Notes under the pieces: model-generated
The model's database searches: none
Told to the model about the DNA's origin: nothing
Seen by the model: only the letters and a program-made list of their open reading frames with translations
Made by a program: the position numbers and the translations under genes
Part shown: positions 16,815 to 24,064 of the stretch, one piece after another
Position numbering within the stretch: position 1 is the stretch's first letter
Layout: each line of letters opens with the position of its first letter
Assembly: GCA_003521625.1 (NCBI GenBank)
Contig: DPHV01000024.1
Span: 521,005-585,004, forward strand
Direction: 5' to 3'
Source of the DNA: Ruminococcus sp.
GTDB lineage: Bacteria > Bacillota > Clostridia > Oscillospirales > Acutalibacteraceae
DNA length: 64,000 nucleotides

Positions 16815-17204
16815 TTAAAGGGAAGCGAGCACAGCTGTCAGATATTTTTCGGTTACAGATGATGAATAAAAGAAAGCGTCGATTAGTCCGTCCTTTTTCG
16901 CATTAGCAACCTCACGGGCAATGTCGGGTGCTGAGTTTTCATCACACAGCATTACGATTTTACACGAGGAAGATTTTTCCCTTATTTGCTTTACTTCGTT
17001 TAAGCGTGTCTCCATAGTCGTGCCAAAAGTATAAGACACATCCAACAGGAGGATGTCGGCAGACAGGGCTTCACAGTCATTTGCGATATTGCTCTTTTTC
17101 TGAATCAGAACACGAAAAGGCTTAAACTCGCCACTGTTTTTGAGCATATTAATAATTGCTTCGGATAGCAGACCGTTTCCGATGCAGACAACGATGTTTT
17201 TCAT
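16815..17204 (-). CDS. Stand-alone pseudo-receiver protein (locus A)
   Basis: A 129-residue CheY-like domain with no output domain. ADILLLDVSYTF keeps an aspartate at the phospho-acceptor position, but the N-terminal acidic pair is absent (MKNIVVCIGNGLLSE) and the conserved lysine near the end is lost: FFYSSS where the neighbouring regulator has FWYKSS. It should therefore not use normal phosphoryl chemistry. The paralogue at 48025 is even more degenerate (LIMEV). It is first in the block pseudo-receiver, dockerin, lipoprotein, behind a promoter with the shared box (17241-17284). The likely role is a protein-protein or transcriptional adaptor. This is inferred. Confidence 0.7.
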   Translation of the reverse strand: MKNIVVCIGNGLLSEAIINMLKNSGEFKPFRVLIQKKSNIANDCEALSADILLLDVSYTFGTTMETRLNEVKQIREKSSSCKIVMLCDENSAPDIAREVANAKKDGLIDAFFYSSSVTEKYLTAVLASL

Positions 17205-17240
17205 CTCTTTTTATCTCCTTGTGATACCTTTACACATTTT

Positions 17241-17284
17241 ATTATACAGATTTATACAGTCCGCACATCGTACTTTAGTGTAAA
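17241..17284 (-). promoter_or_regulatory. Promoter P1 with shared GYACTWWRGTAC-type box
   Basis: On the minus strand the box ACACTAAAGTAC (17269-17281) is followed after 23 bases by TATAAT (17246-17241), about 35 bases before the pseudo-receiver ribosome-binding site AAGGAG. The -35 region (ATGTGC) is poor, as in activator-dependent promoters. The segment is nearly identical to P2 and shares the box and spacing with P3 and P4. Confidence 0.7.
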
Positions 17285-17300
17285 TATTTCAGGTAAACTA

Positions 17301-17332
17301 TATGCTGCCGTCAAAAAAACTTTCGGCAGCAT
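17301..17332 (-). terminator. Hairpin shared between loci A and B
   Basis: TATGCTGCCG and CGGCAGCATA form a 10-bp stem. On the minus strand it lies directly after the gene at 17343, and its loop and flank (TTTTTTTGAC, then ATATAGTTT) match the hairpin ending locus B at 54626-54665. The best T-run after the stem is on the plus strand, so termination may work both ways. The sequence conservation between the loci is the notable point. Confidence 0.6.
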
Positions 17333-17342
17333 ACTTTTTTAG

Positions 17343-17942
17343 TTACGCCCAGGGATCTTCGCTTACAGGCACTCTTATATCGGAAAGGCATTGAATTTCG
17401 TTTAAGAACCATTGTCCTGTAGATGGCTTTTTGCGAAGCTTTATAGACCTCATATTATCACCGCCACCGCTTTTAACCCAGAGAGTTGCCCAATTTTCAT
17501 TATCAAACGAATATGGGTTTTCGTATATGGCTATGGTATATGGTGTTGATGGCTTATATCCGTTTTCGGGGGTTGCGCCGTTAAAAAATGAGAAAGGCTT
17601 ATAGAATTTATCTTCAAGCCGTTCTTTGATAAACTGCTTTTCGTATGCACTTACATTTTCGGGTCCTTTGAGAAAATCAAGCATTTCAAATGTTGCATCA
17701 CAATCCTCTTCATATCTGCAAAGCACAGCAAGAGTCAGAGCCGCTGTTTTGAACGGCGAATCAAGCGTTGCTTCGGGAAGAGCCTGCAGTTCACTCAAGC
17801 TTGTCGGCAGAGAAGAAAAGGTAAAGCGTTCAGAACGATTTTTGCCTTTTCCTATGGATTGAGCCGCACCGGTTACTGCTTTTGTAGCTTCTTTTTTAAT
17901 CGTGTTTTCTGCTGCTTTCATTAGCGAATCAAAAATTCCCAT
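17343..17942 (-). CDS. MGIFDS-type protein of unknown function (DUF6935-like), locus A
   Basis: A 199-residue soluble protein. An amphipathic N-terminus (MGIFDSLMKAAENTIKKE) is followed by a domain with LPTSLSELQALPEATLDSPF, LDFLKGPENVSAYEKQFI and FFNGATPENGYKPSTPYT, ending SEDPWA. I chose ATG 17942 because GGAGG lies 7-8 bases before it and the paralogue at 53243 starts at the same residue. The two copies share the LP..L.SPF.TAA, DFL.GP, GATP...Y.P..PYTI and C-terminal PWA motifs. I believe this corresponds to the family catalogued as DUF6935, but I recall that from memory. Function unknown. It is the last gene of the P2 block. Confidence 0.75.
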   Translation of the reverse strand: MGIFDSLMKAAENTIKKEATKAVTGAAQSIGKGKNRSERFTFSSLPTSLSELQALPEATLDSPFKTAALTLAVLCRYEEDCDATFEMLDFLKGPENVSAYEKQFIKERLEDKFYKPFSFFNGATPENGYKPSTPYTIAIYENPYSFDNENWATLWVKSGGGDNMRSIKLRKKPSTGQWFLNEIQCLSDIRVPVSEDPWA

Positions 17943-17955
17943 AACAAAACCTCCG

Positions 17956-18393
17956 TTAATCAATCTTTTTAAATCTCATTGTTATAATTGTGAAAAAACC
18001 GTTTTCGTCTATTGCCTTTGTCCACGAATCGTCTCCTATACCGGTATCATACCATAGCTCGCCGTCTCTTTCTTCCCAAGCTATCGCTTTATCGGTCAGC
18101 ATATCGTCAATAAGCATAAGCTCTCCCGTGCTTATCACCTCTTTAAGCTCCGCTTCTGATACTCCGTCAGGTACAGGCATAAGAAAATACAGTTTGCCGT
18201 CATCACAAATTTTCACCTGCATACCGATAGTTTTCTTTCTTTCGTCCATTTCATCGGCAACTGCTTCTTCATCATTTTCATCAATATAGGGCATAGGTGA
18301 TGCAAGGTATTCATCAGCGTTTAAGTAAATCATACCTTTTTCATCATCATGCGTTCCTATAGAATCAAAAACCCATTTTCCAATATAGTTCAT
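17956..18393 (-). CDS. Hypothetical acidic protein, locus A
   Basis: A 145-residue, strongly acidic, soluble protein starting MNYIGKWVFDSIGTHDDEKG. The GxWxxxS..T opening and alternating short strands (MIYLNADEYL, GKLYFLMPVP, GELWYDTGIGDDSW, FFTIITMRFK) suggest a small lipocalin-like or similar beta barrel. I do not recognise the family. It lies between the membrane protein at 18447 and the MGIFDS-type protein at 17343, with gaps of 53 and 13 bases, so it is co-transcribed with them from P2. No counterpart exists in locus B. A clear AGGAGG ribosome-binding site precedes the ATG. Confidence 0.7.
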   Translation of the reverse strand: MNYIGKWVFDSIGTHDDEKGMIYLNADEYLASPMPYIDENDEEAVADEMDERKKTIGMQVKICDDGKLYFLMPVPDGVSEAELKEVISTGELMLIDDMLTDKAIAWEERDGELWYDTGIGDDSWTKAIDENGFFTIITMRFKKID

Positions 18394-18446
18394 AACTAAA
18401 CCTCCTGTGTGTTATTTATATAATTATAAAAGAACTTCCTTACAAA

Positions 18447-19097
18447 TTATCTTTCGGTATAGAACAGCTCACAAAACATACCTTTGATGTAACCGGCTGA
18501 AATTTCTTTTTTGATACTGTATACCTTAAATCCCATAAGACCTCTGCCAAAGGGAGCACCGTTGCTTGTATCGTCAAATTCAAATCCGACAAAACATGTC
18601 TGGTATGTCTTTTTTTCATTTGCTTTTTTATATGTGCTTTTTATGCGCTTCACGGGTTTGTTCATATATGTAATACCAAGGTCAGTTACTTCCTGACGGA
18701 AACATTCAAGCTCTTCATCAGAATTGCTCAACTCACCTTTATAGTAATACTCCACGAAATCTTCGCTTTGAAAACTATTCTCAAAACATACCACGCCAAA
18801 AACCTCTGCACTCCAAGACGAATCATTCGCCCGAAGCCATACTCTTTCTCCGGCATTAAGCGCAATCCCGGGTGGAATATTAAAGTAGCCATCATTCGGC
18901 TTATAAAGGGTTATGGGAAATTTGTCTGTACCATACACCATATTAACCTGATTAACAGTCTTCTGTCTGCGAACAAACTCCGGGTCGGGCATACCTGTGT
19001 ATCTCGGCTTTTCCTTTGCATTGTGACCTATAAAACAGAAAACGAAAATGCATACCAACATCAAAAAGACCGACGTCAAAAAGACAATTATTTCCAT
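18447..19097 (-). CDS. Membrane-anchored hypothetical protein, locus A
   Basis: A 216-residue protein with one N-terminal transmembrane helix (VFLMLVCIFVFCFIGH, about 9-25) and a soluble C-terminal part of about 190 residues containing FPITLYKPNDGYFNIPPGI, SWSAEVFGVVCFEN and TCFVGFEFDDTSNG. The family is unknown to me. It is the first gene behind promoter P2, whose box and -10 element lie about 105-150 bases upstream. It has no paralogue in locus B. A role in the cell envelope is inferred only from its membrane anchor and operon company. Confidence 0.7.
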   Translation of the reverse strand: MEIIVFLTSVFLMLVCIFVFCFIGHNAKEKPRYTGMPDPEFVRRQKTVNQVNMVYGTDKFPITLYKPNDGYFNIPPGIALNAGERVWLRANDSSWSAEVFGVVCFENSFQSEDFVEYYYKGELSNSDEELECFRQEVTDLGITYMNKPVKRIKSTYKKANEKKTYQTCFVGFEFDDTSNGAPFGRGLMGFKVYSIKKEISAGYIKGMFCELFYTER

Positions 19098-19200
19098 TCT
19101 AAGCCTCCCGAATAACTATTTCACCGATTACCGCAAAATACTTATGGGTTTATAAGTTACCTATATAAGGAAACACCGATTACATCACTTTACACATTTT

Positions 19201-19246
19201 ATTATACAGATTTATATAGTCCAAAGCATCGTACTTTAGTGCAAAC
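19201..19246 (-). promoter_or_regulatory. Promoter P2 with shared box
   Basis: GCACTAAAGTAC on the minus strand (19242-19231), then 24 bases, then TATAAT (19206-19201). The -10 region and its surroundings (AAATCTGTATAAT, AAAATGTGTAAAG) are identical to P1, so the two promoters are recent duplicates. P2 heads the block 18447, 17956, 17343. Confidence 0.7.
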
Positions 19247-19260
19247 TTTACAGGCAAAAG

Positions 19261-19289
19261 AAAAAAGCGCCGCCTTTTCAGACGACACT
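19261..19289 (-). terminator. Terminator after the LuxR-type regulator
   Basis: On the minus strand AGTGTCGTC pairs (with G-U pairs) with GGCGGCGCT, followed by TTTTTT. It lies just past the stop at 19307 and just upstream of promoter P2. Confidence 0.75.
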
Positions 19290-19306
19290 TTATGTGTGAA
19301 TATTGA

Positions 19307-19930
19307 TTATTTATTGTTTATTACCAAACCGCTTTCCCTTGCTCGGACGGCAAGCTCGGTGCGGTTTCTGAATCCTGTTTTTTCTCTCATACTCTGAATG
19401 TGACCTTTTACTGTGCGAAGTGACATAAACAGTTTTTCTGCAATAGCGGCGTCCGACTCACCTGCGACTAATTCCCGAAGAACCTCAAGCTCACGGTCGG
19501 TAAGATTTTCACTGAATGTATCTCCCAGCTTAAGGGACGGGGTGGATTCCGGATATACCTGTTCTCCTGCCATTGTGCGATCCAAAACAGACAGTATTTC
19601 TTCTGCTGCGGAACTTTTATACCAAAAACTATCAACGCCCACTTTGTGCGCTCTGTCAATAAAACTGCATTCAGGCTGACTTGTTATAATAATGACCTTT
19701 ATGCCAGGAAAGCTCTTTTTGATTTTTTCGGCAGCGTCCAAGCCGCTTGCGTTCATAGCCGTACACACATCCATCAAAACAACATCCACTTTATTTGTAC
19801 GACAGCAAAACTCCGCCAACGCCGCACTCTCCACCGATTGAATATGGTTGTACTTTTCACTTGTGTTTATGTATATTTCAAGTAGCTGTCTTGCCATAGG
19901 ATCATCTTCAACAATCAGAACATTTATCAC
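19307..19930 (-). CDS. LuxR/NarL-family response regulator, locus A
   Basis: A 207-residue response regulator with a complete receiver: acidic pair in VEDDPMARQ (D9, D10), phospho-acceptor in VVLMDVC (about D55), conserved Thr in VIIITSQ and Lys in FWYKSS. The C-terminal LuxR helix-turn-helix reads LTDRELEVLRELVAGESDAAIAEKL and SLRTVKGHIQSM. It overlaps the upstream kinase by 4 bases, making a coupled pair. It is the only intact regulator of its kind among loci A and B, so I infer it binds the GYACTWWRGTAC box at P1-P4. The wrecked homologue is at 46586-47846. Confidence 0.93.
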   Translation of the reverse strand: MINVLIVEDDPMARQLLEIYINTSEKYNHIQSVESAALAEFCCRTNKVDVVLMDVCTAMNASGLDAAEKIKKSFPGIKVIIITSQPECSFIDRAHKVGVDSFWYKSSAAEEILSVLDRTMAGEQVYPESTPSLKLGDTFSENLTDRELEVLRELVAGESDAAIAEKLFMSLRTVKGHIQSMREKTGFRNRTELAVRARESGLVINNK

Positions 19931-21210
19931 AGAATGTCACCTCTTTTCTTCAAAACGGTTAGTCTTAAAACAAATTCAGGTTGATAAAACACTTCCATTG
20001 TTCCGCCGATTTGTTCTGTTTTTTGCCTGAGCGAACCAAGACCGCCACCCTCTACGATTTTATTCTGCGGTTTACTGCCGTCATTAGTAAAACAAGCGAA
20101 ATATGCTTTGTCATCTTCCGTCAGCTCAACACAAAGCTTTTTTGCATCGGCGTGTCGCACTGCGTTGGTGAGTGCTTCTGTCGCAGCTTCAAAAAACAGT
20201 CGATTTGCATCCTCCTGCTTTGGCATTTGTCCGGTGATGAGCACTTCAATTCCGGCAGAGTGTGCGACTTTCATAAGCATATCTAACGGCTTATCGTTTT
20301 TTGGACTTTCCGATTCCATACGGAGCATTGCAATATTGCGTTTCAACATATTAAGCAGTTCCTGAGGATTGTCACTCTCACTGCGCAAATATCGGCGTGT
20401 TGTGAGCAACGCCTGACCAAGCTCTCTGTGAATACGGGCTTTTGTTTCCAAACGCTCTTTTTCCCGTGTAAGTTTATCAACATTCTCGCCGTACTTACGC
20501 AGACGATCATTCATAACAGTAATCTCTGCGTTCTTTTCTTTCAGTTCTTCCGTCAGTTTGTTAAGCTTTGTTGTTTCTGCCGCTGTAAGCTGAGTAACAC
20601 CGTCAATCACTTCACGGGAGAAAGTCCACACCGTTTTATCAGGCAAACTCAAAGACGGATTTGCTCCCATGGAAAGCCTTGTTACACCTGACTGTATTTC
20701 TCCGTTACTTAAGTTTTCCCAAAACGCATTGGCATTCTGTAAATCTCTGCCGAATATCGTATGGCTCAGATTGTTCATTCGGTGGTTTATAAGCATAACC
20801 ATACCGTTTTTGTGAGCAAAGCAAAGACCTGTGTTAAGATAATCAAGACTTTCCTTTACTGACGAGCGAGTGATGGAGTTCTTTTCAAATTTTCTTTCCT
20901 TAATCACAATCGTCAAAAGCGTAGTAATGACAGCAAGCAATAGTAAAATCGGAAGTATTACCGGTAATTCTGTAACACTCTCTATAATCGGTGTAAGTTT
21001 CCAAGCAGGGTGTGCCGATTTTACCTGAGCGGCAAACAAAATCAACATTGTTCCGCAAAGTATAAAACAAAGAGGAACAAGTAGCTTCGGCATCAGCTTT
21101 TTTCTGCTGAAAACACGAGGCAACAGGCAGACGCTCGAACAAACCGCAACAAATGTTACTACAAGAAAGATTGACCTTACTGCATAATGCAAATCACAAA
21201 AGCCTATCAT
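19927..21210 (-). CDS. NarX/LiaS-type sensor histidine kinase, locus A
   Basis: A 427-residue kinase. The N-terminal 120 residues hold four hydrophobic helices. A PAS-like segment (SVKESLDYLNTGLCFAHKNG) follows, then a coiled coil (about 215-255) and the catalytic half. The phospho-acceptor motif is ARIHRELGQALL, the N-box is EALTNAVRHADAK and the G-box is GGGLGSLRQKTEQIGG. These are the marks of the HisKA_3-type kinases that pair with LuxR-type regulators. It overlaps both neighbours by 4 bases (21207-21210 and 19927-19930), so all three should be made in fixed ratio. The input signal is unknown. The short membrane part suggests an intramembrane or partner-derived signal. Confidence 0.9.
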   Translation of the reverse strand: MIGFCDLHYAVRSIFLVVTFVAVCSSVCLLPRVFSRKKLMPKLLVPLCFILCGTMLILFAAQVKSAHPAWKLTPIIESVTELPVILPILLLLAVITTLLTIVIKERKFEKNSITRSSVKESLDYLNTGLCFAHKNGMVMLINHRMNNLSHTIFGRDLQNANAFWENLSNGEIQSGVTRLSMGANPSLSLPDKTVWTFSREVIDGVTQLTAAETTKLNKLTEELKEKNAEITVMNDRLRKYGENVDKLTREKERLETKARIHRELGQALLTTRRYLRSESDNPQELLNMLKRNIAMLRMESESPKNDKPLDMLMKVAHSAGIEVLITGQMPKQEDANRLFFEAATEALTNAVRHADAKKLCVELTEDDKAYFACFTNDGSKPQNKIVEGGGLGSLRQKTEQIGGTMEVFYQPEFVLRLTVLKKRGDIL

Positions 21211-22874
21211 TTGCCGTCACCTCCCTGTGAAAGAAGCAGAGTAACGGTTACATCCTCGTCTTGAATATCCCACTCAAAATTTCCGCAGGGTACGGACAGC
21301 TCTGACAATGTATGCTCGGCAATATCTTCGTTGCATCCAATCTGTAACCGCATTTTTATGATACCGTCTTTGCAGTCAAGATGTATCAGCATAGCGGTGG
21401 CATCGTCAAGTAATCTTTCAACGATATTTTCATAAAAATCGAAAGCAACGACTGCGTGTGCCAACTTAATCTCTCCGTCACATTTACTGTCAAAAGATGT
21501 AAAAATGTTCCCAAGACGCAAATTATCAAGCGACTCTCTGATACAGTATTCAAGTTCTCTTGCAGGAATGATATTATTTTCCTCCTCAAGCAAAAGGAGA
21601 TTACCTCGCCGCTTTATGTACGCACAAATTACAGATACCTTTGCAATTGCGCTTTTGTTCTGCTCAGGCTCGGACTCTGCAAGCTTCAATAGTTCCTCTG
21701 CTTTTGCAAGCTGAGGTGCGACTTCTTTGGCAATCCGGTCGTATAAACGGCTTTTTTCTTCCGTCCCGGCACGGTTTTCCTTTAACTCCAACTCTGCTTT
21801 CAGCAATTCGTTGCTTTCTCCCAGTCTTTCCCGGGTGTAACGAAGCTCCTTTATAAGCTCTTTAATTTGTTTTACATCGTCCTGCCAAAGAACATAACCG
21901 CCTGTAATTGCTTTGCTGTGCAGTATTGTATCTCCCAAGTCAACAGGTTCGGCTTTGGCACTTTTCATCACATCCGCAGTCAGTGCTGTTGCTGTACCTG
22001 AAACCATACATGGCTGATAATTGGTATCAACAATCTGTGCGGATACCGTTGAACTGCAAAACAATTCTTTATAACTTGTATTGGACGGAATAAGACCGCT
22101 TTGAATTGCGCTTTCCAAAAGCGAAATAATCATTATGCAGTCAATCGCCGCCAAATCACCGCCCACTATCTGCATACAATACAACACCCAAAAGATTATG
22201 GAAATCCCCAGAATTACTGCAGGAAGCTTTTGAAAGCTCTTGCTTGAGGGTACTCGGCTCTTTTTAATCAGCATTACCACAAAGTAGATACCCAGAAGGA
22301 TAAACCAAGCCATCGTTATGAAATACAACACCTGATAATTATAATCGGATTCGCCGTATTCGATTCCGTTTGGAAAGGAAAAAACACACTGATGCAAGTC
22401 GTTTGTAAATACCGAAAGCACAAGCAGTACCGCAGGTATGTATAGATATTTCATATAGCGTGGTGTTTTATAGTTTTCAGTCTTTCCGATATGGTCGATA
22501 ATGAACACACCAAAAAGAGGAACAAACACCATCGGTATATAATAGCCATACCATAGGTAACGCCCTAAATGTGTGCCGTTTTGAGCAATAAACTCCCATT
22601 TGCAGGTTCTCAGAATAAGCCAAAATGCCAGCAATATTCCAACCGCTATGAGATAATGTCTAACCTGTTTATTGATAATTCTTGTTCCGACAGACGAGCA
22701 CCACCCGATAACAAGGGAAATCTGAATAACGCTTCTAATCATTACCAAAAGCATTTTAAGGACAGGTTCATCTACCTGAGTATGGAACGCACGGGAATAA
22801 TACGCAATTACAAGCAACGCAGCGACACCAATCGCATATATTACATTTTTTCGGTTAATCTTAGTCACAGCCAC
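21207..22874 (-). CDS. Seven-helix membrane sensor with degenerate kinase domain, locus A
   Basis: A 555-residue protein. The first 250 residues contain seven or eight hydrophobic helices (NVIYAIGVAALLVIAYYSRA, YLIAVGILLAFWLILR, YIPMVFVPLFGVFII). A coiled coil from about 325 to 375 follows, then a C-terminal domain built like a NarX-type kinase but lacking its motifs. The region SRLYDRIAKEVAPQLAKAEELL has no histidine at the expected place, YENIVERLLDDATAML stands where the N-box should be, and no glycine-rich loop follows. I infer a catalytically dead sensor that passes its signal to the adjacent active kinase, with which it overlaps by 4 bases. Start ATG at 22874. Confidence 0.75.
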   Translation of the reverse strand: MAVTKINRKNVIYAIGVAALLVIAYYSRAFHTQVDEPVLKMLLVMIRSVIQISLVIGWCSSVGTRIINKQVRHYLIAVGILLAFWLILRTCKWEFIAQNGTHLGRYLWYGYYIPMVFVPLFGVFIIDHIGKTENYKTPRYMKYLYIPAVLLVLSVFTNDLHQCVFSFPNGIEYGESDYNYQVLYFITMAWFILLGIYFVVMLIKKSRVPSSKSFQKLPAVILGISIIFWVLYCMQIVGGDLAAIDCIMIISLLESAIQSGLIPSNTSYKELFCSSTVSAQIVDTNYQPCMVSGTATALTADVMKSAKAEPVDLGDTILHSKAITGGYVLWQDDVKQIKELIKELRYTRERLGESNELLKAELELKENRAGTEEKSRLYDRIAKEVAPQLAKAEELLKLAESEPEQNKSAIAKVSVICAYIKRRGNLLLLEEENNIIPARELEYCIRESLDNLRLGNIFTSFDSKCDGEIKLAHAVVAFDFYENIVERLLDDATAMLIHLDCKDGIIKMRLQIGCNEDIAEHTLSELSVPCGNFEWDIQDEDVTVTLLLSQGGDGK

Positions 22875-22893
22875 ACCTCGATTTCTTTTTAAT

Positions 22894-22936
22894 ATTAAAT
22901 ATATTTTAACACATTAAATATATTTTAACACATTAA
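22894..22936. repeat. Two-unit 19-bp tandem repeat
   Basis: ATTAAATATATTTTAACAC occurs twice in direct tandem (22894-22912 and 22913-22931), plus a partial third unit, in the AT-rich leader of the sensor operon. It may influence promoter strength by slippage. No function is shown. Confidence 0.7.
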
Positions 22937-22987
22937 AGTCAAATTACAATCCTCTGCTGTTTGTTTTGGAATTAATAATTATAAAAA

Positions 22988-23010
22988 ATGCCGCCCCCAA
23001 AGAGCGACAT
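22988..23010 (-). terminator. Terminator between 23017 and the sensor operon
   Basis: On the minus strand ATGTCGC and GCGGCAT form a stem with a loop of about 9 bases, followed by TTTTTT. It separates the P3 block (24065, 23553, 23017) from the sensor genes, although read-through cannot be excluded. Confidence 0.75.
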
Positions 23011-23016
23011 CTTTTA

Positions 23017-23511
23017 TTATGATAATTGTGTACGAAATAGCCTGAGCATCGCTTTCATAGCACTGACGGAAAGAAAATTATCTTGATTATTCGAAGTATA
23101 GATTCTTTCACCTGATTCATAATCCACCCTTAACTTTGCTCCATACATATCAGGCAGTCCCTTAACTTCAACGCATACACCGTTATTTTTTGCAAGATTA
23201 TGCTCCTCAATTATTCTTTGCAAACGCTCCATAAAAGATTGCTCTGCTTTAAATATAACATCTACATTATTTTCGAAACGAGAACGATGGCGATATCTGC
23301 CATTCACAAATTCATTCTCAAGCCTTGCCTCCAATATGTAAACACGATTTCCTATTTCTTCATCCGAATCTAAAAACGCAAAGGTTGAAAATTTACATTC
23401 AAATATCACAATCTGCGTAGACTTAATAATCTTCGGGGCATCAACATTGACTTTTTTTACAATTCCGCCGTCCTCTTCAATCATATCCTTTTTTTTAAAA
23501 AATCTTAACAT
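23017..23511 (-). CDS. Hypothetical protein, locus A
   Basis: A 164-residue soluble protein with a basic start (MLRFFKKKD) and mixed alpha/beta character: TQIVIFECKFSTFAFLDSDEEIGNR is split by short turns, EQSFMERLQRIIEEHNLAKN is a clear helix, and the tail is MKAMLRLFRTQLS. The family is not recognised and there are no catalytic motifs. It lies downstream of the lipoprotein gene at 23553, separated by a MITE insertion, and ends just before a terminator. The MITE may have increased its distance from the upstream gene after the operon formed. No paralogue in locus B. Confidence 0.65.
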   Translation of the reverse strand: MLRFFKKKDMIEEDGGIVKKVNVDAPKIIKSTQIVIFECKFSTFAFLDSDEEIGNRVYILEARLENEFVNGRYRHRSRFENNVDVIFKAEQSFMERLQRIIEEHNLAKNNGVCVEVKGLPDMYGAKLRVDYESGERIYTSNNQDNFLSVSAMKAMLRLFRTQLS

Positions 23512-23542
23512 ACTATTATTTCATCTCTAAACAAGGTATTAG

Positions 23543-23595
23543 GGAACACTGATTAAATCGTTTGTGCATTTATGCGTGATTTATTCAGTGTTTCC
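23543..23595. repeat. 53-bp MITE-like palindrome with TTAG duplication
   Basis: Ends GGAACACTGATTAAATCG and TGATTTATTCAGTGTTTCC are inverted repeats. TTAG flanks both sides (23539-23542 and 23596-23599), a clean 4-bp target duplication. It is an internally deleted version of the 172-bp element at 46131-46302. Read on the minus strand, it codes the last residues (ETLNKSRINAQTI region) and the stop of the lipoprotein at 23553. Confidence 0.85.
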
Positions 23596-24062
23596 TTAGT
23601 TGTAAGGGTTATAAAATAATCATAAACTGCATCATAGCACTCATTGTCTGTTTCGAGCGTTAATGATTCGCCGCCAAAGCACACCGTGAAGCTGTTTGTT
23701 GTTTTGTCAGAAATATTATGTTTTTTGTTATTATTCCTTTTAGCGTAATCTGCAAAACCGTATTTTTCATTAAGCCTTGCAAACTCAGAAAACTCAGCTT
23801 CGGTTATCTCGATATTTTGAATATCAACCTCTTTTGAACTATTTTCACCGTCTTTTAAAACACACCATGCATTAAAAATATATTTATCGTTATCTTCATA
23901 TGCCGAGAAGGCATAGCAATATGCCCTGTTCATATGGTTTTGCGTAATTGAGATTGAAGAAATTTCCGAATCGGTTTTTACAGGCTGAGACGAACAACCA
24001 AACAATGAAAATACAACTGATAATAAGCACATAATAATTATAATCTTAACAACTAATTTCAT
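23553..24062 (-). CDS. QNHM lipoprotein, locus A
   Basis: A 169-residue lipoprotein with signal peptide MKLVVKIIIIMCLLSVVFSL and lipobox FGC at about 23. The mature domain contains SSISITQNHMNRAYCYAFSA, ITEAEFSEFARLNEKYGF and CFGGESLTLETDNECYDAV. The paralogue at 51506 shares SISI.QNHM...CY.F, IT..EF..F..L..KY.F and the C-terminal pattern. Function unknown. In both loci it is the immediate neighbour of the zinc-ribbon gene (2-base gap here). The last 14 or so residues are derived from a MITE insertion and are absent from the paralogue, so they are not part of the original fold. Confidence 0.8.
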   Translation of the reverse strand: MKLVVKIIIIMCLLSVVFSLFGCSSQPVKTDSEISSISITQNHMNRAYCYAFSAYEDNDKYIFNAWCVLKDGENSSKEVDIQNIEITEAEFSEFARLNEKYGFADYAKRNNNKKHNISDKTTNSFTVCFGGESLTLETDNECYDAVYDYFITLTTKETLNKSRINAQTI

Positions 24063-24064
24063 TT

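Noticed and set aside
19167..19188. GGAAACACCGATTACATCAC as a further MITE of the TTAG family
   Set aside because: Only one end resembles the repeat, there is no second arm within 300 bases and no duplication.
22894..22936. Tandem 19-bp repeat as a regulatory iteron array
   Set aside because: Only two units of AT-rich sequence and no initiator protein gene nearby. Replication slippage is the simpler explanation.
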